Source: Physocladia obscura
Taxonomy: Eukaryota > Chytridiomycota > Chytridiomycetes > Chytridiales > Chytriomycetaceae
Length of the DNA stretch: 14,862 nt
Direction: 5' to 3'
NCBI GenBank assembly: GCA_027596945.1
Contig: JADGJH010000739.1
Span: 1-14,862 of the forward strand
Under the pieces are notes generated by a model. It was not told where the DNA came from, made no database searches, and was given only the letters and a program-made list of their open reading frames with translations. Below, piece after piece: positions 1 to 7,483 of the stretch (its first letter is position 1; each line of letters begins with the position of its first letter). The position numbers were made by a program, and so were the translations under genes.

Positions 1-4
1 CAAC

Positions 5-451
5 TTGCCTCACAAATATGAAGTCTTGCATGTGAATGGCTCTTACAGAAAGCCAAAGATGGTTGTCAACATTGGTGACATTGAATTGGCAAAGACAATT
101 TTGCAGACTGACAAGGATGCTGAACAAATTGAGGTATTAAATCCACAAATTTTTCAATTCAAAACACAAAGACATACTCATTCTCACAAAGAAACAGTTA
201 GAAGGAATGACGCTTTGATCCATGAAGTTCATAGAAGCTTTGGTCATTTTAATTTTCATTTAGTGCTTTGAAAAAAAGTTTAAGGAATTTGTCAAAATTT
301 ATCTTAAGACAAAAATATTCCAAACACACTGGAATTTTGTTCTGATTGTGCACTTGGAAAAATAAAGCAAGGCCCAATATATGCAACTTCAAGACCAGCA
401 ACACAATTACTTGAAAGAATAGGCACAGACACTTTCCCACTACCTAAAAGA
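5..451 (+). pseudogene. Decayed Ty1/copia retrotransposon pol fragment (GAG-pre-integrase region)
   Basis: One reading frame runs from the left edge to a stop at 269-271. It is interrupted by three stops between 269 and about 310, then reopens in the same frame and ends at a TAA at 449-451. The pieces match the zinc-binding region ahead of copia-type integrases: a His-containing stretch HEVHRSFGH (near 221-247), then FCSDCALGK (near 335-361) with the usual C-x2-C and GK, followed by ERIGTDTF, where the family has a 'L-x-x-I-H-T-D' motif leading into the integrase core. The middle stretch reads sensibly only in other frames, so there are probably compensating indels near the A-run at 272-278. 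No integrase core, reverse transcriptase or LTR is visible, so this is a relic or the truncated edge of a larger element to the left. The family call rests on motif recognition only. Confidence 0.62.
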
Positions 452-489
452 ACAAAACAATAAATATTATTCATCTCTAAAATCCCTTC

Positions 490-918
490 TTACACATGGC
501 AAATCAACATAAGGGTCACTGGTGGACATGCTGCGGCAACTTGTTCTTGCAAGTGCATGTCACGCAACAGGATATGCAAAGCCTGGACATGCCAGTGAAT
601 GTCCATTCCAGTGAAACAAGTTTTGTGGGTTTTGTTGAGACAATTGACTATTTGAAGATTCATTGTAGTGGCACCAGCATGATTGGCTTTGGCAGGTCGA
701 ATTAGTTCTTTTGTTGCCTCTTTGAATGTTTCATTCTTGTCCATTGAGTTCCCATAACGCTGCACATAAACAACTGTTTCTGTGCTATCCCACTTCTTCA
801 GGAAATCAGCTGTCACTTCATCCAAGTGAAAAGGCTTTTTCTTGGACTGTTGCAGCTTGAATAGAACAAAATGTTCAAATTGAGATTGTCCACCAGTGGT
901 GCCCACGCAAGCGTTCAT
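490..918 (-). CDS. Hypothetical protein, 142 aa (possibly second exon of the gene starting at 1154)
   Basis: An ATG-started frame of 142 codons on the minus strand, whose ATG overlaps the stop of the upstream 79-aa frame (ATGA arrangement at 915-918). The product is hydrophilic. It has a Lys-rich stretch LQQSKKKPF near residue 23 and ends in a Cys/His-containing tail. I do not recognise a family. No signal peptide or clear membrane segment is seen. Because this is a eukaryote, the 4-nt overlap argues for one spliced or frameshifted gene rather than two cistrons. An intron with donor GTTAAA in the upstream frame and acceptor TTCAAG or CAACAG in this one would keep phase 0. It ends about 40 bp from the copia relic, so an origin in a repeat element is also possible. 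Confidence 0.35.
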   Translation of the reverse strand: MNACVGTTGGQSQFEHFVLFKLQQSKKKPFHLDEVTADFLKKWDSTETVVYVQRYGNSMDKNETFKEATKELIRPAKANHAGATTMNLQIVNCLNKTHKTCFTGMDIHWHVQALHILLRDMHLQEQVAAACPPVTLMLICHV

Positions 919-1154
919 TTTGCATTGACAATAATGTTGCGGGATATGTGCAGTTTAACTTTCTCAAGCAGGCTTGTCTTGAATTCAGACAGTCTTGTTG
1001 ATGAAATCAAGAATGCTGGGAGTGCAGATGCTAGCTGACCAATAAAGTCCTGCACACCAAGCAAGAACGTGCCAACTGCTTCTTGCGCCTCGACAACTGC
1101 ACTTGTTGGACTTTGACTGGTTGAGGGAGTGGTCTCTTTGTTTGGTTCAGTCAT
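915..1154 (-). CDS. Hypothetical protein, 79 aa (possibly first exon of a gene continuing to 490)
   Basis: Starts at an ATG at 1154 in a good context (A at -3, G-poor UTR) and ends at TGA 917-915. The first 20 residues are Ser/Thr/Pro/Gln rich and look disordered. Residues about 22-65 form an amphipathic, mainly helical stretch containing FLLGVQDFIGQLASALPAFL. No family was recognised. It is divergent from the coronin gene with about 190 bp between the proposed starts, which would act as a shared promoter. The frame runs directly into the 142-aa frame, so the two are probably one gene with a missed intron or a disrupted frame. It could equally be part of a repeat family that includes the neighbouring copia relic. 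Confidence 0.38.
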   Translation of the reverse strand: MTEPNKETTPSTSQSPTSAVVEAQEAVGTFLLGVQDFIGQLASALPAFLISSTRLSEFKTSLLEKVKLHISRNIIVNAK

Positions 1155-1342
1155 TTCTGTGCTTTTGATGCATCAGATTGGTTGAGTATAATGCAAGAAA
1201 CACAATGGCGACTTGTATTTGGGCGCTGGTGTCCAGTGCGGCTGGTGCTGAAGCTCTGGGGGTTTTTGGGGGGATTTCAAAAGGGGGAATTTTTATTCGC
1301 GCCAATCCGGGATTTGGTGCTGTGGTGTCACTTTATCAAGAA
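1155..1342. promoter_or_regulatory. Bidirectional promoter region with palindrome TGATGCATCA
   Basis: The interval lies between the minus-strand ATG at 1154 and the chosen coronin ATG at 1343. It contains a perfect 10-bp palindrome, TGATGCATCA (1166-1175), about midway between the minus ATG and the in-frame upstream ATG at 1205. No TATA box is clear. From about 1205 the sequence becomes richer in G+C and stays open in the coronin frame, so part of this interval may be coding rather than UTR. Confidence 0.3.
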
Positions 1343-4300
1343 ATGAACAAACGATTTGAATTTTCGCTGTTTCGTAACGCAACGCTGAAGGAGAAGCATC
1401 GCAGCGAATGGCTGCCAGTGGGAAGCACGCAAAATGCAAATTCCGAGTATACAGCAACAATGCAAACAGACAGCAACGGACGCGTGTTTGTAGCGTCTTT
1501 GGGTGGCGGCGGAATCCACGTCGTGGGAAACGGCACAAACGCAAACAACGTGGTTAATTCGATTGGCGGATCCGTCAGTGATTTTGATGTACGCGGTGAT
1601 ATTCTTGCCGCAGTGGGTGGCAACATGGTACGGATAATCGCAATGCCATCATCTTTTTCTGCCGACAGCATTAGCAATAATTCTGCTGTTGTTGGATCCG
1701 CTGGGTTTGAAACGGCCGCACATCTCGTTTTGCTCAACCGCGTTGCGCCGATCGCCGCCGTTGCGACTGTTTCTGCTGCCGTTTTTGTTGACGCAGCAAC
1801 CACAAAAGAGATTGTGTCGTTGGCGCATCCCTCAACGCTACAGAGTCTGGCCTGGAGCGCCCAGGGTTCGACTCTCGCCGCGACTGCGAAAGACAACATT
1901 GTCCGATTGTTTGATCCACGCGCAGCGAGATCAAACTCTGTGGATGCGGCCGTCCTGATTTCACAAGTACATCATGCGGGTGTCAAACCTTCGAAAATTG
2001 TGCCCCTGTCCGACGCGTCGTATTTTCTATCCACTGGATTTTCGAAATCAAGAGACCGCGAACTGGCTTTATGGGATGTTCGGAACTTCAAGTCACCCAC
2101 ATTTTCTCTTAAAGTCGATTCAAGCACGGGTCTTCTGATTCCTCTTCTTGATGTGGATTCTGGCTTGCTGTTTTTGGCAGGTCTGAATTGTGTTTTCGCT
2201 CTTTCTTTAATTTAATTTGCCTATATATTGCGCATAGGCAAAGGAGAGACAACGATCCGCACGTTTGAAGTCACAACTTCAAACATTACCCAGACGCTGA
2301 CAAACTTTATCACTTCTGTCCCAGTTATTTCTGCATGCTTGATGCACAAACTTGCTGTGGACGTCATGGATTGCGAAGTTGCCAGAATTATGGCTCTTGC
2401 TACTGCTGGAACTTCTGAAACGATTGTTCCAATATCTGCGACTGTCATGCGAAAGAATAAAATTGATTTTCAAGAAGGTTGCCCGATTTTTTTTTGTCCT
2501 ATATTTGCCTCCGCATTAATCAAACGTTTTCAGATTTATTCCCGCCAACTTTTTCGGATATCATTGTAATTTCCGCTCAAGAATGGCTTAACAGAAAAGA
2601 TACACCACCTGCAAAAGTTTCCTTGAATCCTCGCGCCAAAACAATTCCAACTGTTTCAACGAGCACATTATCTGCTGTGCCACCTAAACTTGTGCCCATT
2701 CCAACTGCAATTGCAATTGAATCATCAACTCCATATGTAACCTCCCAGGCCAAACCCACTTTGGGTCCATCAACACCAACCCAAACTCCCTTGCCACAAA
2801 AGACTGCTTCAGCTTCCCCACAATTATCCTCGTCATTGAATCAAACTCCATTTTCATCATCACCACAAACGATTCCATCCTCACCAAAAGCCACCATTAT
2901 TGATTCTCCAGCTCCCTCTCAAAAAACTAAATCTCGATCAACTCCCCCCAAAATCGCAACTCAATCCAGCTTCAACTACATCTCAGGCGTTCCGACAAAA
3001 CATTTTGATAACCTCAAAACTCAGCCGCCAACCCTTGCGAGCGAATGCCGCCTATTTGACGCAAACTTCGCCTACGCAGCTTGGCCCGTCCCTGGTTCCG
3101 GCGGCCGCGTCACCTTCTGGCCACACTCGCGAACGGGTCGACTCCCCGCCGTCCGCGTCCCCTGCGTCATTCCCAGCCGCGACCTCTCAGATTTCTATCT
3201 CTCTCGACGCAGCGAGAATACGCTTTATACGCTTAGCGACGACGGTGTGCTGCGAACGTGGGTGTTGCCAGTTCCAGAAGACTTCCCCTTCGATAACGGC
3301 AAGGGAATGGATGATTTGACTGTCCCTGTTGCAGCAGTGAAAGTCAATGCTGGAAAGAGCGGGTTTATGGCTGTTCATCCAAGTATTAGTGGGTTGGTTG
3401 TTGTTGCAAGTGCTGAACCCGCGAATGCGGCATTGCGGTGTTGGGATATTGGCAATGGTGGCGATGGCGCAAGCGAACCAGCGTTGTTGTGGAGTCTCAG
3501 ATATCCAGACTTGATCTTTGGGTCGAGTTTTAGTTATTGCGGCGGCAGGATTGTGACTGTTTGTAAAAATGGCGACGTTCAGATTGTTGATTTGAAAACT
3601 GGGATTGTTGTTGCGGAAACAAAGTTTGGTGGTGGTGGTTTTGGGGAAATTGGAGGTAAAGGAGCGCGCGTTGCGTGGATTGGACAAACTGAATTTTTTT
3701 TGACATGCACGTTTGGAAAGTTTGTATTTTAGTGTTTGTCCTTTTTCTCTCACACATTCATTTTATTTTATTTTATGCTTTCGCACACACTTTTTTTATT
3801 TTATTTCTTTCAAGGGCGAATCAACGCGAAATGCGAATATACAATTCCAAAAATCTGTCCCAAACAACTCTAGTAACGACAGAAATGTCGCCATCGCTTA
3901 TAACTCCGCATGTTGATGAGAGTCTTCCGATAGTCTATCTTGTTGGGAAAGGAGAATCGTATATTCAAATATTCTACATTGACCTCCCGCCCACCGATTC
4001 TGCACAAAGTATTAAATGCATAAAACTTTTGAATTATGTTTCTTCAACAGCGCAAGTCGGTACCGCATTTCTCCCAAAGAATGTTTGCGATGTGAAAGAA
4101 GTCGAGGTGATAGGATATTATTTGGATTAGAAAAAAGTTTATATTTACAGATAACAAAACGATTAACAGATCGCCAAATGTTATAGACTCACAGCCACAT
4201 CCGTGGAGCAAGTAAGTTTCAAGGTCCCACGACTGAAGAAAGAATTCTTCCAAGACGATATATTCCCACCACTCGTAGAACCGATAATCGTCAGTGTGAC

Positions 4301-4565
4301 GCAATGGCGACAATCTTCAGGCGATAAAAAGCTGGAAACACGGGTTGTGGATCTCTGCCCGGCTGAGATGGAGCCAGTTTCGAGTGTTCGAGTCGCAACT
4401 ACCATCACGCAACGGAGCAGCACGACTGTGGCGGTGGAGTTGAGTGAGGCACAGAAGAAAGCCGTTGCGATGGAGCAGATGAAGCGGCTTGCTTTGGCGG
4501 ATGAGAGTGGAGGGGTGGTTCAGGATAAGTTTCAGGGTGTCGATGATGACGAGTGGGATGACTAA
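1343..4565 (+). CDS. Coronin-7-like (POD-1 type) tandem WD-repeat actin/Golgi protein
   Basis: Exons are 1343-2180, 2238-2477, 2534-3719, 3815-4106 and 4170-4565, giving 983 aa. Module 1 (about 1-382) opens with MNKRFEFSLFRN, as coronins do, and includes LQSLAWSAQGSTLAATAKDN, LFDPR, ELALWDVR and GLLIPLLDVDSGLLFLAGKG. Its extension CEVARIMAL...FQEDLFPP is coronin-type. A Pro/Ser/Thr linker spans about 383-505. Module 2 (about 506-900) contains GRLPAVRVPCVIP, ARVAWIG, IVYLVGKGESYIQIFYI, CDVKEVE joined to IAKCYRL, and LKKEFFQDDIFPP. The tail FQGVDDDEWDD is the acidic, Trp-containing end of coronin-7. Animal coronin-7 is about 925 aa and works in Golgi trafficking and F-actin control; the tail resembles Arp2/3-binding acidic regions. 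Every splice restores family motifs and the total is a multiple of three. I chose the ATG at 1343 by homology; an in-frame ATG at 1205 would add 46 residues. Confidence 0.93.
2181..2237 (+). other. Coronin intron 1 (57 bp, phase 1)
   Basis: Donor GTCTGA, acceptor ATAG. Removing it joins LLFLAG to KGETTIR, recreating the conserved coronin 'L-AGKG' turn; reading through gives a stop at 2213-2215. Confidence 0.88.
2478..2533 (+). other. Coronin intron 2 (56 bp, phase 1)
   Basis: Donor GTTGCC, acceptor TTTCAG after a T-rich stretch. Splicing joins DFQE to DLFPP, the standard coronin extension motif. Confidence 0.88.
3720..3814 (+). other. Coronin intron 3 (95 bp, phase 2)
   Basis: Donor GTTTGT, acceptor TTTCAAG, with repeated TTTTA units inside (about 3761-3803). 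Splicing joins LTCTFGK to ANQREMRIYNSK, matching the coronin-7 'GF...RQLLLY' segment. Confidence 0.86.
4107..4169 (+). other. Coronin intron 4 (63 bp, phase 0)
   Basis: Donor GTGATA, acceptor TTAACAG. It joins CDVKEVE to IAKCYRLTATSVE, restoring the conserved 'VE-A-C-RL' stretch of the coronin extension. An in-frame stop lies just before the acceptor, so the intron is required. Confidence 0.9.
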
Positions 4566-4858
4566 AAAAAACAAACAAAAGATGTGATGGCAAGATATCG
4601 AATCGATATAAAGATTTGCTGAATTCGGAAGATTTTTTTAAAAAAAAATTTTTTTTTAAAAAATTTGACATATTTTTCCCTTGATACAGAGTATTTTCAC
4701 AACTTGAAAAAGTTGATAACAGACAATATCAGTATTAATCTAAAACTAAATAACGTTATAAATTTTTTGATTATTTAACTTTTTTTCTGATAAAAGTTCG
4801 ACTTTTATTTTATCTAACAATAAATGAACCAAAAATCATGACTTAATTTTGACAATCT
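4566..4858. terminator. Convergent 3' region with AT palindrome and poly(A) signals
   Basis: This 293-bp AT-rich spacer separates the convergent coronin and fasciclin genes. A perfect 30-bp palindrome of the form T6A9T9A6 sits at 4634-4663, about 70 bp after the coronin stop. A minus-strand AATAAA (4809 to 4804) lies 50 bp past the fasciclin stop and suits that gene. A plus-strand AATAAA at 4819-4824 could serve the coronin transcript, though it is about 250 bp from the stop, so an unseen nearer signal is equally likely. Confidence 0.5.
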
Positions 4859-5833
4859 TTAAAGAAGGTAGCTAGCAACAACGGCGGCAAACAGTCCAAC
4901 AGAGACGCCAACCGCCGAAGAGGCAGCTTTAGTCGGAGTTGATGATGCACCAGCAGCAGTCAAGTTTGGCAATAAAACAGTGTCGATAACATGGACAACA
5001 ATCTTATCGGCCAAAACATCCGCCGCCACTACAGTTGCCGGAGACTTGTTTCCTGAACCAGAAATCAATACATTAGTTCCATTGAACTGAATGCTCAGAG
5101 TCTGATTAGAGAGCGTGTTGACCTTTGGAAGAGATTTGGCGGCAATAATGTCAGTGGAGTACACGATGCCAGGGACAATATGCGTGAGGAGAATAGTCTT
5201 GAATTGGTCTGTGGTCAAGTTTGTGGCAATACTGGCAATTGCCTCGAAGGCAGCATTAGTTGGCGCCAAAATAGTCACGTTAGAAAGACCGGCAACAGTT
5301 GTGGCGAGACCAGCGGTCGTAAGAGCAGTGAGAAGCGCAGTGAGATTTGCAGTTTTGGCGACATCAACAACGTTGGCTGGCGGAATAAGAGTTTGGTCAA
5401 TAATGTGGATGTAACCGCCGTCGTACGGGAGAGACTTGACAACGTTAGCAGCTAGAGTTCCGAATGCAGAATGGATCTGAATTCCAGAAGAAACAGCAAC
5501 AGCTTCAACCGGGTTTCCCTGCAGAGTGGTAAGGAATGCCGAACCAGTAAAGTTGACGCCAGAAAAGGGAGTTCCCGGTGCAGCGTGATATTCGAGAACA
5601 TTGGCTACGGCAGTGAGATCCGACGCGTTGAAGCCAGCCTTGACGGTTGCAGCCAGTGCATCATTCGTTGGCGCAAACAGTGTCCCGTTGAATGTTTGCA
5701 GAGCTGTGAGAACATTTGGCACGCTAGTTACAAGGGAAAGTAGAGTGGTTTCGTTCGCGCCAGTAAGCACATTGACAAGTGTGTCAGCAGTGACGACCTG
5801 AAGAAGTGCAACGATAGTGATAGTAAGTTTCAT
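4859..5833 (-). CDS. Secreted, probably GPI-anchored fasciclin (two FAS1 domains), copy 1
   Basis: A single-exon, 324-aa protein. Residues 1-16 form a signal peptide (hydrophobic run, then VTA before Asp17). FAS1 domain 1 spans about 18-152, with H1 motif TLFAPTNDA (51-59) and H2 motif YIHIIDQTL (141-149). FAS1 domain 2 spans about 155-289, with H1 TILAPTNAA (187-195) and H2 VVHVIDTVL (279-287). A Ser/Thr/Ala stretch then leads to a hydrophobic C-terminus (about 308-324), typical of a GPI-attachment signal. Eleven N-x-S/T sequons indicate heavy N-glycosylation. FAS1 proteins mediate adhesion at the cell surface or wall; the ligand cannot be read from sequence. The ATG at 5833 is the only Met before the signal peptide. 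It forms a tandem pair with the gene at 7309-6323. The GPI call is an inference from composition. Confidence 0.93.
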   Translation of the reverse strand: MKLTITIVALLQVVTADTLVNVLTGANETTLLSLVTSVPNVLTALQTFNGTLFAPTNDALAATVKAGFNASDLTAVANVLEYHAAPGTPFSGVNFTGSAFLTTLQGNPVEAVAVSSGIQIHSAFGTLAANVVKSLPYDGGYIHIIDQTLIPPANVVDVAKTANLTALLTALTTAGLATTVAGLSNVTILAPTNAAFEAIASIATNLTTDQFKTILLTHIVPGIVYSTDIIAAKSLPKVNTLSNQTLSIQFNGTNVLISGSGNKSPATVVAADVLADKIVVHVIDTVLLPNLTAAGASSTPTKAASSAVGVSVGLFAAVVASYLL

Positions 5834-5888
5834 TGCGTACTTGTTTTTTTTCCTTTTTTCTTCTCCTCTGCGGTGAGGGAGGAAGAAT

Positions 5889-5896
5889 TATTTATA
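5889..5896 (-). promoter_or_regulatory. TATA box of fasciclin copy 1
   Basis: TATAAATA on the minus strand, 56-63 bp upstream of the ATG at 5833, inside an otherwise mixed-composition promoter. Spacing suits a short 5' UTR. Confidence 0.6.
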
Positions 5897-5910
5897 GTTT
5901 CCTCAAACTT

Positions 5911-5937
5911 TCTTTGAAATCATGTCTTTGAAATCAT
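5911..5937 (-). promoter_or_regulatory. Tandem copies of a 13-nt motif shared with the other fasciclin promoter
   Basis: TCTTTGAAATCAT (plus-strand sense) occurs at 5911-5923 and again at 5925-5937, separated by one base. The same word lies at 7397-7409 upstream of fasciclin copy 2. On the gene's own strand it reads ATGATTTCAAAGA. The copies lie 78-104 bp before the ATG and immediately upstream of the TATA box, a normal place for an activator site. No known factor was recognised. Confidence 0.5.
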
Positions 5938-6322
5938 TTTAATCAATCACCCACAACCAAGCCCAATCAGTTTTTTATTGCTTGGCAAAACTGAGAGTGT
6001 GATAAATAGTATAATAGTACCAAAAGCCTTTAGAGTTCATTTAATCGGCATGAAAACAGTTTCCAAGACTATTTGTAGAATTTAGGGGCGGGGTCACTGA
6101 AAATTTAAAAATTAAAATATTTAATCTCATCTTGTGTCTCAAGGAGATGACCACAGCGTAGTGAATGACTTGGATATTGCAACTTTTCAACAAAATGAAA
6201 TCAAAAAGAATTCTCCACAAACTCATAACAATACATACTTTTTTTTTTGTACGGTTCTAAATTGTATTACTAAGCGCCAAGATACTTCGGTTTATTCTAC
6301 TCTTCAAACGGCACAAAAAAAA
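5938..6322. other. Spacer between the two fasciclin genes
   Basis: It holds the distal promoter of copy 1 and the 3' region of copy 2. A minus-strand AATAAA (6296 to 6291) is 27 bp past the copy 2 stop and is its probable poly(A) signal. No other gene or repeat is supported; the short frames here lack coding character. Confidence 0.5.
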
Positions 6323-7309
6323 TTACAAAATCAAAGAGACAGCTGCGGCAACACTTATTCCACCAAACATAGAGAGCGCTGACGAGTAAACATTGGATGG
6401 TGCGGCGTAGACAGCGGTAGTAGTAGGTGCCGACAAGTTTGGCAGCAACACAGTGTCGATCACGTGCACCACAATTTTGTCTGCCAAAACATCCGCGGCA
6501 ACAACAGTTGCAGGAGACTTGTTGTCTGCAGCAGAAATCAAGACGTTTGTTCCATTGAATTCAATATCCAGAGTTGCAGAAGACAAAGTTGCAACATTAG
6601 AAAGCGACTTGGCGGTAATAACGTCGGTGGAGTAAACTATGCCGGGAACAACGTGAGTAAGCAGAATTATTTTCAATTGATCGACAGTGAGAGTCGCGGC
6701 AACGCTTGCAATGGCGGCGAAGGCGGCGTTGGTTGGCGCCAAGATTGTTACGTTGGAAAGACCGGCAACAGTGCTGGCGAGGCCGGCAGTAGTGAGAGCA
6801 GAAAAAAGAGAAGTAAGATTTGCGGTTGTAGCAACATCAACAATATTTGCTGGTGGAATCAATGTTTGGTCAATAACGTGGATGTAGCCGCCGTCATACG
6901 GGAGAGACTTGACAACGTTAGCAGCCGGGGTTCCGAATGCAGAATGAATTTGAATTCCAGAAGAAACAGGAACAGCTTCAACCGGATTTCCCTGCAAAGT
7001 AGTCAGGAACGCAGATCCAGTGAAACCGACACCAGAGAAAGGAGTCCCTGGAGCAGCGTGGTATTCGAGAACGTTAGCCAAAGCAGTAAGATCCGACGCG
7101 TTAAATCCGGCAGCAACAGTTGCAGCCAGAGCGGCATCAGTTGGTGCAAATAAAGTCCCGTTGAAACTTTCCAATGCAGTGAGAACTGGTGGGACACTTG
7201 CAACCAGAGCCAGCAAAGTATTTTCGCCGGCTCCAGTGAGAACATTGACGAGAGTGTCAGCAGCGACAAGTGAAAGCGCAGCTGCAACAAAGGCGAAAGC
7301 AAATTTCAC
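6323..7309 (-). CDS. Secreted, probably GPI-anchored fasciclin (two FAS1 domains), copy 2, with GTG in place of ATG
   Basis: A 328-codon frame paralogous to copy 1 along its whole length: signal peptide (KFAFAFVAAALSLVAA), FAS1 domain 1 with TLFAPTDAA and YIHVIDQTL, FAS1 domain 2 with TILAPTNAA and VVHVIDTVL, then a Thr/Ala/Ser stretch and a hydrophobic GPI-type tail. The codon that aligns with copy 1's ATG is GTG (7309-7307). Upstream in frame are only Ala, Ile and Lys/Asn codons and then TAA (7333-7331), and the next Met is in the last 20 residues. So the gene uses a non-AUG start, has an unseen 5' exon, carries a start-loss mutation, or the assembly has an error. The rest of the frame is intact, which argues against an old pseudogene. 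Predicted role, as for copy 1, is surface adhesion. Confidence 0.82.
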   Translation of the reverse strand: MKFAFAFVAAALSLVAADTLVNVLTGAGENTLLALVASVPPVLTALESFNGTLFAPTDAALAATVAAGFNASDLTALANVLEYHAAPGTPFSGVGFTGSAFLTTLQGNPVEAVPVSSGIQIHSAFGTPAANVVKSLPYDGGYIHVIDQTLIPPANIVDVATTANLTSLFSALTTAGLASTVAGLSNVTILAPTNAAFAAIASVAATLTVDQLKIILLTHVVPGIVYSTDVITAKSLSNVATLSSATLDIEFNGTNVLISAADNKSPATVVAADVLADKIVVHVIDTVLLPNLSAPTTTAVYAAPSNVYSSALSMFGGISVAAAVSLIL

Positions 7310-7396
7310 GGCAATTTTTTTGTTTTTTTTTTAGAATGTTTTCATCAAAAATTTTTCAAGCTCCAATAAAATTTTTTCGTTTTGCTTTGAATGTTG

Positions 7397-7409
7397 TCTT
7401 TGAAATCAT
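7397..7409 (-). promoter_or_regulatory. Single copy of the shared fasciclin promoter motif
   Basis: TCTTTGAAATCAT, identical to the two copies before fasciclin copy 1 (identity extends to 14 nt with a leading G, matching 5924-5937). It lies 88-100 bp upstream of the GTG. Downstream of it, where copy 1 has TATAAATA, there is only an AT-rich run without a clear TATA box. Confidence 0.48.
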
Positions 7410-7459
7410 ACTTTCTGTGATTCCGGTTTTTTAATCAAAATCTATATAAGTCGAAATCA

Positions 7460-7483
7460 CACATATATATATATATATATGTG
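7460..7483. repeat. (AT)n microsatellite forming a 24-bp perfect palindrome
   Basis: An alternating AT run bounded by CACA on the left and TGTG on the right makes a perfect 24-bp palindrome. It lies in the 608-bp divergent interval between fasciclin copy 2 and the 7918 gene, close to a TATATA stretch at 7443-7448. It is probably a simple repeat; a regulatory role is unproven. The rest of 7310-7917 is AT-rich with no other supported feature. Confidence 0.75.

Noticed and set aside
1336..1899. 187-codon minus-strand frame inside coronin exon 1
   Set aside because: Antisense shadow of a strongly supported coding exon; no family motif.
2228..2569. Separate small gene at coronin exon 2
   Set aside because: The frame is an exon flanked by retained intron sequence; splicing both ends restores coronin homology.
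3187..3753. 188-codon minus-strand frame inside coronin exon 3
   Set aside because: Antisense shadow, Gln/Asn/Thr-rich and crossing a splice junction of the coronin gene.
3705..4130. Separate secreted protein (MHVWKVCILVFVLFL start)
   Set aside because: The apparent hydrophobic N-terminus is translated intron 3; the remainder is coronin exon 4.
6464..7153. 229-codon plus-strand frame opposite fasciclin copy 2
   Set aside because: Mirrors the conserved fasciclin frame; similar antisense frames appear opposite copy 1, as expected from shared codon use.
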